Origin: Pelagophyceae sp. CCMP2097
Taxonomy: Eukaryota; Sar; Pelagophyceae
Direction: 5' to 3'
DNA: 16,986 nt
Assembly (NCBI GenBank): GCA_026770575.1
Contig: MU657290.1
Span: 63,503-80,488, forward strand
Every line of letters starts with the position of its first letter. The first letter of the stretch is position 1. The position numbers and the translations under genes were made by a program. Under the pieces are notes generated by a model. It was given only the letters and a program-made list of their open reading frames with translations, did no database searches and was not told the DNA's origin. Positions 1-7,977 of this stretch are shown piece after piece.

Positions 1-23
1 GGCTCCAGGCCGCCCGTCCGATG

Positions 24-73
24 GGCCCTCCAGTTCAAATGTCTTGCATGAGGTCGCAAGTTCGAGCCTGCTC
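24..73 (+). repeat. tRNA-like tip of left terminal repeat
   Basis: The outer end of the repeat reads like the 3' half of a tRNA gene. A tcttgcatgaggtc stretch resembles an anticodon arm with a TGC triplet, and is followed by the T-arm-like gcaagttcgagcctgc, close to the Pol III B-box consensus GGTTCGANTCC. No convincing A box or complete cloverleaf is present within the window, so this is not called as a tRNA gene. The counterpart in the right terminal repeat is at 16604-16653 on the other strand, with a slightly better T arm. An ancient SINE or tRNA fragment captured by the terminal repeat is one explanation. A chance resemblance cannot be excluded. Confidence 0.45.
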
Positions 74-370
74 GTTCACGTTTCTACTCCGCTTGGCATG
101 CGAATTTGGCTGCTCGTCCTGTACACGCGTCGTACACGTGAATATACTCCCCCCCGGGGTGATGCGGGACTTTTTTTTGTAAATTGTAAAATATCTAATC
201 CACCGCATTTGGATTTAAGTTGCTTATTGCGATTTTGAAGTTTTTGGATTTTTTTGGATTTTTCGGATTTTCCAATTTTCGGATTTTCCAATTTAAGGAT
301 TTTTAGGATTTTTAGGATTTTCCAAGTTTTGAATTTTGAATTTTTGAATTTTTGATTTTTGAAGCTTTTC

Positions 371-425
371 TCAATTTGAGGAATTTGAGGAATTTGAGGA
401 ATTTGAGGAATTAGAGGAATTTCTC
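371..425. repeat. 10-bp tandem repeat inside left TIR
   Basis: About five consecutive copies of the unit gaatttgagg lie here, with one variant copy reading gaattagagg. The mirror array in the right terminal repeat (16211-16273) has about six copies of aaattcctc. The repeat number differs between the two ends, so the arrays have changed independently or slipped since insertion. Reading through the right array in one frame gives a spurious Asn-Leu-Arg repeat peptide that is not a real gene. Confidence 0.85.
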
Positions 426-530
426 AAAACCCAAAAAACTTTTTGAGATTTTTTGAGATTTTTCGTGAAACCCGCGCAGTTTCCATAAGAGATTTTCGAG
501 ATTTTCGGAGCATATTTTATTTATTGAAAG

Positions 531-906
531 AGAAAAAAGATTTTGAGAATATAGGACCTGATTCGTTGTTGATTCTGTAAGGTCAGTCTATTGGTAACCA
601 TGAATCATGAATCATGTACCATGTAATAGGCTTTAAAAAAATACAAATTAATACAACCAAATTACAACGAGCTTCATTAAAAATACCCCAAAATTCTAAA
701 ATTTTATAACACAATCCTATATGTTGTAAACTTCAAAACAAGCCATGTACCTTTTTATCTTTTCATATAATGCAAATCTTAACAAAAAACATATTTTTTT
801 ATATAAAAAGATAAAAATGAAGTGACAAAACCAAGTATGTGAAGGAGCATAATAATTATTATTACTCCTGTGTTCAATTGACAAAAAAATCAATAGTTAT
901 AATAGT
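531..906. promoter_or_regulatory. AT-rich leader before replication gene
   Basis: No gene is supported here. The stretch is AT-rich with short repeats (atgaatcatgaatcatg at about 600, aataattattatt at about 850). A TATA-like tatataaaaag lies at 800-810, about 100 bp before the proposed start codon at 907, and is the best candidate for a core promoter. This rests on sequence resemblance alone. Confidence 0.35.
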
Positions 907-1655
907 ATGGCTAACAACAACAACTAAGGAATCAATCCCTTTAAGGACCTGCCAGTGTTTAAACAACAACTTCCTAAAATCCGAACATCTGGGTCTCAGA
1001 TGACGAAGGTTTAAAAAGGCGTGTCGCCACCGAAGCACGTCTTGGTAATCACCTACCTACCTTTGGCACGCAGGTGTTTGTACCCACCACTGGAAGATTC
1101 CGCGCTGCAACGAGTGTATTCAAGAAAAATGCACTTGAAATCAAACCAAGTATTATAAAGAAAAATTAAAAATTAAACGAAATCAAAATCTAAAAAGAAA
1201 AGCAAATCAGAACTGATAAAATTTCAAAGCGGCGTCGTATATTAAGTTCATTTGTACGAAATAATACAAGGATTATCCAACGCATCGAAACTGGCTATAT
1301 GGAACTGTCTGAGTTTCAGCAAATTATTCGGTCTTTTGGAGGTAGAGTAATCCAAGCGACATTTAAATCTACAAATGGAAGTCATTTTCATGTGTCTCAG
1401 GTTATCAGAATTCCCGAAAGTAGAGGCGCTTTTAAGCGATTTTGGGATTTGTGGACCAGCTTTTGGAAAATTGACTCAATCTACGCAATCACAAATATCG
1501 ACGGGCTGGTAACAATCGCACAGTTTGAGGATGCACCGCAGCAATTTGTGGTTCAAGAATTTGCAGATGGTGTAAGTCATTGTATGTTTAACCCGATAAG
1601 AATATGGGCAATTGAAAAAATTCAGAAAAATAATTTAGTCGAAAAATCCAACTAA
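907..1655 (+). pseudogene. N-terminal part of large replication protein, broken
   Basis: An ATG at 907 opens a frame starting MANNNN that meets a stop (TAA at 925) and then continues. Coding appearance then moves to the frame of 1299-1655, reached in part through about 1000-1150 (VSDDEG, LPTFGTQVFVP) with stops near 1170-1200. The uninterrupted 118-residue segment at 1299-1655 begins MELSEFQQII and is rich in aromatic residues (KRFWDLWTSFW). I recognise no domain. I assign it to the replication gene because it lies immediately upstream on the same strand, with no promoter-like gap before the polymerase-like and helicase parts. It could instead be a separate gene. Indels and stops show it is not functional. 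Confidence 0.5.
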
Positions 1656-3000
1656 CAGAAAATATCAAATAAAGTACTTGGAAGAAATCATCCAAGTCTT
1701 CTGCCTTGGCTAAGTATGAAAGAATTGTAAATGAAATGTGATGATTTTTCAGTTTTATATATAAATGGAATTCCGGAGAGCGAATTACAGCATGTATGCG
1801 ATACTATCCGTTGTAATACAACCATCGAATTACCATTTTAAAAAAATCATCAAAATATATTGAAGTAAAATGTGGTGGACGTGCTGAGTGCTCGTTTCAC
1901 TTCATTAATACACGAATCAATCATGTGAAAATGAAACCTGATGTGTGTGTATCTCAGAAGCGCACTCCAATTTTAGTTGAATCTCAAAAGGATTTACATG
2001 TACTACATGCTGACCTTGTTTCCAAAAATTTATATTGCTTGTATAAAAAGAATGCAAACGGAATATCTCAGATAAATACGATTGAACATGTATATCGTGT
2101 ACAGACCAAATATGACGTGGCTGTGAGGAAGTTCGAATCCGACCAAGGTAAGGATTCCTGTGGATATGATTTTAGCCCGTTGAATATTGACACGTTGGTT
2201 AATCCCGAACTGTCCCGCTTCGTTCAAGCGGGTGTACATTATGGATGCTGTGTGGATTTTAAACCGTGTGATGAGTGGTTAAATTTTACAGAGAATGGCG
2301 AAATCATAGATGACCTTGACGAGGATTATGCACCCGAAAAGAAAGGGAAGTATACTGCTCCTGAAAATATAATACACTGGGACATAGAAAAATCGTATAC
2401 AAATTTTCATCAGTGTCAGGAATATGAGTTTTCCCGAACAAATTCACTGACTTCCGACAGTGTACAAAAATTGAAGGATTAGGTATGTAATATATCACTG
2501 ACGTTAAATTTACTGACAATACGTTTAAATTGTTATGTGAAAAATTAAATCACCCAATTCGATATATCCCAGTCCATTCTTGAAATTCATACAGAAGCAT
2601 GGTGTTAGTTTTAAAATTGTATGCGGTGCGTACAGCGTTGGAACGTTTGACTTTCGATTCCCAGAGGAAATGTTAGAGAAGGAGAATAGTGTACGACATT
2701 ACGCTAAATAGGCAGGGGTTCAAAACATCGATAGCGACTCGGTGACGTGGTACATGTCAGGGACAAAGGAACATTTGCAAAACGTAGCGGCGAATAACAC
2801 TGAACTAACGATAACAATGAATACCATACATGACGAGTTGGGAATAAAAGAGGCGGCTAGGCTATTAAGTACAAACGAAAATCAATGCTGCACCGTTCAC
2901 AACTCACTGGCTTTATATTATGTTATCAGACAATTACCGTGATGATTCAGCTGATGGAAATGGATTTAAATGATGTCTGTCGCGTTTGTGTAGATGGAAT
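1656..3000 (+). pseudogene. Polymerase-like central part of replication protein, broken
   Basis: Several frames carry pieces of one apparently continuous protein. These are about 1735-1840 (a Cys-containing segment with LYINGIPESELQ), 1853-2482 (best preserved, with KCGGRAEC and, near its end, IIHWDIEKSY), about 2500-2700 (PFLKFIQKHGVSFK in part, FDFRFPEEMLEKENS), 2742-2942 (SGTKEHLQNVAANN), and about 2943-3000 (MIQLMEMDLN followed by RVCVDGIYF). The DIEKSY and VDGIYF signatures look like motif A and motif C positions of a polymerase palm. DIE could alternatively be an exonuclease motif, and the second Asp of a classical DTD motif is missing. The region directly precedes an SF1 helicase. I infer a replicative polymerase or primase-like role. 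At least one substitution stop (TAG near 2709) and several frameshifts kill it. Confidence 0.45.
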
Positions 3001-4095
3001 TTATTTTCAAAAACGGACAAAACTCCAAAACTAATTGAACCGTTTTGTGTCCAACCCAAAATGAATTTTAATAACGAGACCAATGTAGACCGTTGTTATT
3101 TATCGTGCCTCGATGAATCTCGCCATGACTTGATTGCAACTGCGCCATACAGAGAAAATAACCAATATGAACTACATACTGAACAAGGCGGTGCGGGCAA
3201 AACGTAATCGAATTTAATGGATAAAGGATTTATTAATGTCTGTTACATTGTGATGTCATGGCGACTTGTCAGACAAAAATTGAACGAATTTGAAAATAAC
3301 GAATAAAAAAAAGGGATGCTATCACCACATGATAGACAGAGATGATGCTGAGGCTTTTAGGGACGCATACGTGGGGTGTAATGTTTTGCTCTGGGACGAA
3401 TGTTCAATAATGACTGAATTCCAACGGCAAAAAAAATCAGCACATCCAAATCAAAAGCATATATTTTGTGGAGATATGGGTTTCCAGTTGCCACCGCCAA
3501 TATGCGGTCTAAATGAGAATGAACTCGATGTAACATGGTTCAAACATAAAATTCACCATAGCGAGAATCATCGATGTAACTGTCCATTATTAATTTAAAT
3601 TTTAACAAAATTGCGTGAATTTATTAAATCCAAAAAATCAAAACAATTCATGAATAAGTACGTTATTGATATATTCACCGAATTTAAAAGGACAATCAAT
3701 AAGAAAGACTTACAAACATCCTATAAAATCGAAGATTATATATTGGTTTCTATCAATAATTACATAGAGGAATATGATAAGATGTATACCGGTAACTTCG
3801 AAATGGAAAAATTCTACATTACTGGTAAAAATCGCACATTAAGCAAAGGAGACATAGTCATATCCAAAGACACACCGAAATGTCTATTATACGTCATGGG
3901 TATACAGTGCATTCCATGCAAGGCAAAACTGCCGAAAAAATGCTATATATTGATACAAGACGATTATTTTGTAATAGAATGATATACACTGCGCTGTCAC
4001 GAGCACGCACAATAGAACAGATTATAATAATTATTCCGGAGGAAATACAAGAGCCAATTATTGAAATCACAGAAAATATTCCAGTTTTAGAGCAA
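3001..4095 (+). pseudogene. Superfamily 1 DNA helicase domain, broken
   Basis: The SF1 helicase motifs appear in order across three frames. Motif I is EQGGAGKT (3181-3204, followed directly by an in-frame TAA). Motif II is LLWDECSIM (about 3388-3414). Motif III is FCGDMGFQLPP (about 3464-3496). A motif IV-like NHRC is near 3570. Motif V is VHSMQGKT and motif VI is YTALSRA (about 3905-4002). GDxxQLPP plus YTALSRA is characteristic of Pif1/RecD-like SF1B enzymes, which translocate 5' to 3' on single-stranded DNA. A single in-frame stop at 3596-3598 separates 3290-3598 from 3611-3982, and a shift near 3880-3890 moves reading to the frame of 3880-4299. It probably unwound the viral genome during replication and is joined to the nuclease that follows. 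Its helicase identity is firm. Its exact subfamily is not. Confidence 0.85.
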
Positions 4096-4379
4096 TTGAT
4101 TGAAGGAATAGTTTATCAATTAAAATGTAATGTAACGGGACAGATATATTATGGTTCTACCTTGAATTTAAAAGAACGATTAAAATCACACGAGTCATCC
4201 ACTAATAAGTGCCGTTCGAAACTTGTACTAACCAGCGGGGATTATTCTGTTGTTGTTCTTAATCGCATCGTTGCCTCAAAAAAAAGATACAGGAATTAAT
4301 GGAACTTACAGTGTCGGGCTTGATATTAAATAACCCATGTGTTAATCTTGTTGCACCTCACACAAAAAAAAAAACATAA
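4096..4379 (+). pseudogene. GIY-YIG nuclease domain at C-terminus of helicase, frameshifted
   Basis: In the same frame as helicase motifs V and VI, the protein continues into GIVYQLKC, then IYYGST, then LKERLKSHE. These are the GIY, YIG and Arg-containing helix of the GIY-YIG nuclease fold. A run of eight A at 4278-4285 interrupts the frame. After it, a different frame shows ELMELTVSGLI and NNPCVNLVAP, where the expected catalytic Glu region and the closing VN-x-x-x-P of the fold occur, ending at a TAA at 4377-4379. GIY-YIG domains cut DNA with a single metal ion. Fused to a helicase, it could nick origins, resolve intermediates or degrade host DNA, and none of these can be chosen from sequence alone. 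It is broken by one indel. Confidence 0.75.
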
Positions 4380-4430
4380 ATAAATGAAAATTTAATTTCG
4401 TGTGACTTTGGGTAATATTTAAAGACATGT

Positions 4431-4664
4431 ATGTATATAATGCATAAGAAAAATATAAGTAACAAAACAAAGAAAAAAACGAAACTTGTAGTTTTAAAAT
4501 TAAAAAAAGGTGCGTATGTACTATTTGATAAAAATCATATAAAGCTTTCGGAAGAATCTACCGAACCATCTTCCGAACAGAGCGAACCATCTACCAAACC
4601 ATCTACCGAACAGAGCGAACATCTACCGAACACGCTTCTAAATAGTTTAATATCTTCCGAATAA
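4431..4664 (+). CDS. Small Lys-rich protein with Ser-Glu-Pro repeats
   Basis: This is an uninterrupted 77-residue frame starting at ATG 4431. The N-terminal half is strongly basic (KNISNKTKKKTKLVVLKLKK). The C-terminal half is built of short acidic Ser/Thr-Glu-Pro-Ser repeats, encoded by 21-bp DNA units of gaaccatctaccgaacagagc type at about 4547-4632. I recognise no family. A basic segment followed by a low-complexity acidic tail would suit a small DNA- or protein-binding accessory factor, but this is only inference. It lies between the replication gene and another charged protein on the same strand. Reading-frame integrity in a mostly broken element may be chance because the gene is short. 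Confidence 0.45.
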   Translation: MYIMHKKNISNKTKKKTKLVVLKLKKGAYVLFDKNHIKLSEESTEPSSEQSEPSTKPSTEQSEHLPNTLLNSLISSE

Positions 4665-4686
4665 ATTTAAATATATAATATATATT

Positions 4687-5103
4687 ATGGACATAGAAAA
4701 AGAAACGGTTACAAAAAAATTAAGGAACCCCGCTCAGAAAAGCAACTCCAAAACGATAAAAGACTGTCGATTCGATACAAGAGTTCACACGAATACGGTA
4801 AGACATGTGTATTTAAATCAGACGACGAAAATGAGGAAAAACCAATTGAAAAAATTAAACAAAAGAAAGAAGAGCCGGTTTGTAAAACAGTTAATAAAAT
4901 CAAAAAAATATAAAAAAATAACCAGTTGTGTATCATATCGAGTCGAGTGAGGAAGAGGATGTCCAACAGACATGTAAAAAAAACTAAAAGTTGAACAAAA
5001 GGTTGTGGAATATGACAGTGAATGAAGTGAGAGCGACAAACCTTGTAAACTTAAACATAAAAAGAAAAAGAAAGAAAATATTCGAACATTGAATTTCTTT
5101 TAA
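4687..5103 (+). pseudogene. Charged Lys/Glu-rich protein, frameshifted
   Basis: ATG 4687 (MDIEKETVTKK) opens a frame that is replaced near 4735 by a neighbouring frame carrying SDDENEEKPIEKIKQKKEE. A further shift near 4920 gives HIESSEEEDVQQ and finally KLKHKKKKKENIRTLNFF, ending at TAA 5101-5103. An in-frame TGA also occurs near 5024. The composition is alternating acidic and basic low complexity without a recognisable fold. It might be a nucleic-acid-packaging or scaffolding-like protein. An AT-rich atatataatatatatt just before the ATG is a possible promoter. The gene order places it between the helicase and the second nuclease. Confidence 0.4.
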
Positions 5104-5118
5104 TCTCTCTGTTTATAT

Positions 5119-5760
5119 ATGGACTTTGTTAATATAAACAAACGACAAATATTTGAAAATGGATTATTTCCACCATCGATAAAACACAAAACAAATTTTT
5201 TTAAAAACATTGACATTTATCTATATATAATTTCTAAGAGATTTAATCCATACAGTTTGAATGACGATGTGAAAATGACAAAATCGCTAAACCTCGTCAA
5301 AGTTGGTTACAGTCGAAAAAAACAAATATTAGGCACGCCAAACGGGTTTAATCGTCTTACGGGATTTCGTACCAGTTTAATATCATTCAATGTGCACCGA
5401 TTTTATTTATATGATGAAGCGGAAAGCCCCACAAAAGGCAATGGAATAGCATCAGAAGCACAAAAAGCCGAGTTATTTTTACACGAGATGATAATGAATG
5501 AGTTCAAACCGTCAGTGAAACGCATTGTATTCTCGACTGGAAACGTTTCAGAGTGGTTCGACGTTGATAATAAAATAATGGAAAAATTCCTAAAATTTTG
5601 TGACGAAAATGTATTCAATAAGATAACACCAAACGTCATCGACGCAACCTATTTTTTAAAAAATTCGTCAGATTTAATTAAACGCGTGAGTCATACCAAA
5701 AATCTGAAAACAATTCCAAGTGTACACGTCCAAAAAAAACAGTTGGATATATCAATATGA
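5119..5760 (+). CDS. T5orf172/GIY-YIG-like nuclease, intact
   Basis: This uninterrupted 213-residue frame is the longest intact gene in the window. IYLYIISKR (residues about 32-40) stands for the GIY strand and LVKVGYSRKK (about 59-68) for the YIG strand. An Arg follows in NRLTGF (about 78-83), then KAELFLHEMI (about 115-124, with a Glu at the expected helix position) and SEWF (about 143-146) near the end of the domain. That order, with KVGYS and the closing E-W-F, is typical of the T5orf172/MUG113 branch of GIY-YIG nucleases, known from phages and large DNA viruses. The rest of the C-terminus is Lys-rich. It overlaps the next gene by ATGA. It is a second nuclease of this superfamily in one element. 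Function in recombination or DNA processing is inferred. Confidence 0.65.
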   Translation: MDFVNINKRQIFENGLFPPSIKHKTNFFKNIDIYLYIISKRFNPYSLNDDVKMTKSLNLVKVGYSRKKQILGTPNGFNRLTGFRTSLISFNVHRFYLYDEAESPTKGNGIASEAQKAELFLHEMIMNEFKPSVKRIVFSTGNVSEWFDVDNKIMEKFLKFCDENVFNKITPNVIDATYFLKNSSDLIKRVSHTKNLKTIPSVHVQKKQLDISI

Positions 5761-6092
5761 ATGGTGTTCTTCAAAGTGTTGACGACCCCCGTTCAGTTGG
5801 AGCGACTTCTCAACGGTACGTATATTCTTTGAAACAAGTCGATGCTATGGCTGAACATGACAAAAGGTTAAAAGAAAGGAAAAAACATTTAAAATAATTT
5901 AATCCATATGGAAACATTATAATAACGATTATAGCAGCAATAGGGTTGTGTTTTCATAGAACTCTTCGCGCGTGTTTATTTTCAAGAGTAACCACTGTTA
6001 AGTGCGGGGATTGTAAAAATAAAGAACAGTCACCAATAAACGAAAATCTGGTTGTTGGTATTTTAAAAGAAGGAGCAGACAACAGCATTTAA
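5757..6092 (+). pseudogene. Small membrane protein with one internal stop
   Basis: The start ATG at 5757 overlaps the preceding stop as ATGA. The frame reads MNGVLQSVDD, continues to a basic KERKKHLK, meets a single TAA at 5895-5897, then resumes in the same frame with NIIITIIAAIGLCF and ends at TAA 6090-6092. The hydrophobic stretch of about 14 to 16 residues suggests one transmembrane helix. The part after it contains a CGDC pair. Without the stop the product would be about 111 residues. Small membrane proteins next to the packaging ATPase are common in this virus class, but I cannot match this one to a family. It may have been a virion membrane or maturation component. Confidence 0.5.
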
Positions 6093-6108
6093 AATATATT
6101 ATACTAGT

Positions 6109-6799
6109 ATGAAAATAGAAATACTAAAAAAGAATGATACAGAGATAGAATTAATGAAACAAACCGCAGATAGTTCCCGAACAAATCAAGTTACTTCATT
6201 GTCTTAGGTAGCCCGGGCTCAGGAAAATAGACTTTTGTCACCAGTGTGTTGGTCGCAAAAAATAAAAAAAAAAAGGATATATGAAATGTTTTTGATAAAA
6301 TTATTATTTTTATCCCGGAATCTACACTACATTCAATTATCGGGAATCCTTCGAATCACTCCCAGAGGAACAAATATTCCACGAATACAATGAGGATTTT
6401 CTTGACTATATTCTGGAGTCGTGTGAAAGAGATTCATTTGAATTATGACGCTGCATCCTCCTTAAAATTGAATGGGAAAATGATTTCCAAATTAAACAAC
6501 TTGAAATGTAAACATCGGCATTTGAGATTGACAATTTTCTGTGTCTGCAAGACCAAACTCAATAAAATTGTCCGCTCGCCAGTCAGTGTCTTGTGTTATT
6601 AATTTTAGTTGTAATAACGTGAAACGAGTAAAAATTATTTAACGAGGAATATCTCCCTGATGTAACATTCAAAGAGTATATTGAACTACAAGAGTTGCTG
6701 TATAAAAAGAAGGGTGATTTTCTTGGCATTCGATTTGATAAACCCTCTGTATTTTTTCGTAATTTTGATATGATTGAATTAAATACAGATGATAAATAA
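6109..6799 (+). pseudogene. DNA-packaging ATPase (A32/FtsK-HerA type), broken
   Basis: A Walker A motif, IVLGSPGSGK, appears at 6198-6227, followed immediately by a TAG where the motif should end, then TFVTSVLVAKNK. A neighbouring frame gives FDKIIIFIPESTLHS, then FESLPEEQIFHEYNEDFLDY. Next come HRHLRLTIFCVC and IVRSPVSV (about 6515-6590), which match the RH-x-x-x-x-x-x-x-x-x-Q and Arg sensor pattern of this family, with the Gln replaced by Lys. The end reads EYLPDVTFKEYIEL and stops at 6797-6799. The length, about 230 codons, fits A32-like viral packaging ATPases, which pump DNA into preformed capsids. I choose the ATG at 6109, where an AT-rich atatattatactagt precedes it. Stops and several shifts make it inactive. 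Confidence 0.8.
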
Positions 6800-6819
6800 A
6801 TAAAATAATATCAGTTAAT

Positions 6820-7336
6820 ATGACGATTGCAACTAAATACAACCATCGAGAAAACATGAGCAGACACTTTCTAAAAAAAAAATTTCGATTGGAAACAAGC
6901 ACTTACGGTCACGACAATTACTCCTACCGTCTAATGATATTAACGGACCTCGTATTTTACATTCGATAAATACTCCTGATTCTATAAATACAATGGATGA
7001 AAGTTCAGATATTTTCAACGAACGGAATGAACCGAATGAACAGAATCAACAGAATAATACAGTGGCTGATAATTCGGATGATACAGATACAGTAAATGAT
7101 ACACCAAATTTCGAGATTTCGTTTAACTCATTGAACGCAAAAAATAAGCTGACTTTCAAAAAACTTAAAGAACTATCAACCGACCTAGGAATTATGGATA
7201 TTCCAGATTATAGATTTAAAACGATAACATTAAGGATATAAACGAATTTATTGCACAAAAAGAATTCATGTATGGATACGTTCAAATAAAAGGGTTTACG
7301 TTAAAAAGAAAGGGAAAAGTTATAAAATCATTTTAA
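6820..7336 (+). pseudogene. Unknown Asn/Asp-rich small protein, frameshifted
   Basis: ATG 6820 (MTIATKYNHREN) runs into a ten-A tract at about 6873-6882, after which the adjacent frame carries LLPSNDINGPRILHSINTP and MDESSDIFNERNEPNEQNQQ. A third frame then starts near 7220 with DINEFIAQKEFMYGYVQIKG and ends KGKVIKSF at TAA 7334-7336. The middle is an acidic, Asn/Gln-rich disordered linker. The C-terminal part looks folded and basic. Position between ATPase and penton is where Polintons often carry the maturation protease or other minor virion proteins, but I do not see the His-Asp/Glu-Gln-Cys pattern of an adenain-like protease. The last bases overlap the end of the opposing lipase gene. Confidence 0.5.
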
Positions 7337-7935
7337 AATAAAATTATTTACGCTATGGGATTTTTCTCCGGGTTGTCTTTCTACAAAAAAAAATCATTTT
7401 CAAAACTAGTCAACAGCATTGCAGGTGATGCAATCGGGTCACTTATAACTGAAAAATAAAATTGCGGTGGTTTACCATTATTACTTTTAAAAATATACAG
7501 AGCATCTTTCATTCTTTCTTCAACTTGTATCAGTGGATTTGTTCCCGGTGAGTTATTAAATACACCCTTTATAATATCAAAATTTTCCTTTTTTGACCCA
7601 ACACCTGTGACACTCGGCTGCCCAAAGAATGCCTGGTTAAATATATGTATTTATCAGGGTATTATTCGTGAATATTGTTCAATTTTTTCTGACTTTCAAT
7701 GAAATGTCCATCTAAGGACTCTTTTTCTAATAAAATTGCTAAATCTGCCTTCAAATCACCAAGGCTAGTGACATCTGTACCTCGAAAACCAACATATAAA
7801 TTTGCGTTGTTTTTATCCAAATAAACTTTACTCCGTCGGTCACTGAGTTTTTTCATTTTATTCAGGTTGTCAGGTGTTTTATTCGAGTATGCGCTTTTGG
7901 ATACGTCTGCTGTCGTTTTATTGTAGATATTCCAT
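7328..7935 (-). pseudogene. Class 3 lipase-like alpha/beta hydrolase, broken
   Basis: On the minus strand, the frame at 7856-7662 carries LYVGFRGTD, the beta strand and RGT oxyanion motif of class 3 lipases. In another frame, about 7655-7615, comes YIYLTRHSLGS, the GHSLGG nucleophile elbow with its first Gly changed to Arg and its end damaged. A third frame carries NQAFFGQPSVTGVG, then FYFSVISDPIASPA with the likely catalytic Asp. After a nine-T run (7385-7393 complement) it continues ERQPGEKSHSVNNF with the likely catalytic His, ending at TGA 7330-7328. The order RGT, GHSLG, D and H is the lipase triad layout. Likely start is the ATG at 7935-7933, though a shift follows at once. It may have helped membrane entry or host lipid use. 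It is the only minus-strand gene in the core. Confidence 0.78.
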
Positions 7936-7977
7936 ATTATTTATAAAAAAATAAAATTTAAAACAATATATAGGTGT
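7936..7977. promoter_or_regulatory. Divergent promoter between lipase and penton
   Basis: Only 42 bp separate the proposed minus-strand lipase start from the plus-strand penton start. The spacer is almost pure A/T, with ttataaaaaaataaaa and tatatagg resembling TATA boxes in both orientations. Such compact bidirectional spacers are typical of virus genomes. The assignment is inferred from gene positions. Confidence 0.4.

Larger units (their letters stand above)
1..530. repeat. Left terminal inverted repeat
   Basis: This stretch matches the reverse complement of 16104-16676 almost base for base. The match runs from the GC-rich tip (ggctccaggccgcccgtccg), through a CCCCCCGGGGTGATGCGGGAC block, an AT-rich zone of ggattttt-type repeats and a 10-bp tandem repeat, and ends near position 530 just after a shared catattttatttattgaaa. 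Terminal repeats of several hundred bases are usual for Polintons/Mavericks and PLVs. The left copy lacks about 37 bp that the right copy has inside the GC-rich block. The window begins at base 1 of the match, so the true outer boundary and any target-site duplication cannot be seen on this side. Confidence 0.93.

Noticed and set aside
44..291. Open frames on both strands within the left terminal repeat
   Set aside because: They are not preserved in the right terminal repeat past the 37-bp difference and have low-complexity translations.
371..425. CRISPR-like array in the terminal repeats
   Set aside because: The units are 10 bp with no spacers and no cas genes. It is a simple tandem repeat.
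2030..2519. Minus-strand frames opposite the replication gene
   Set aside because: They are shadows of the better-supported plus-strand frame at 1925-2482, whose composition and motifs are protein-like.
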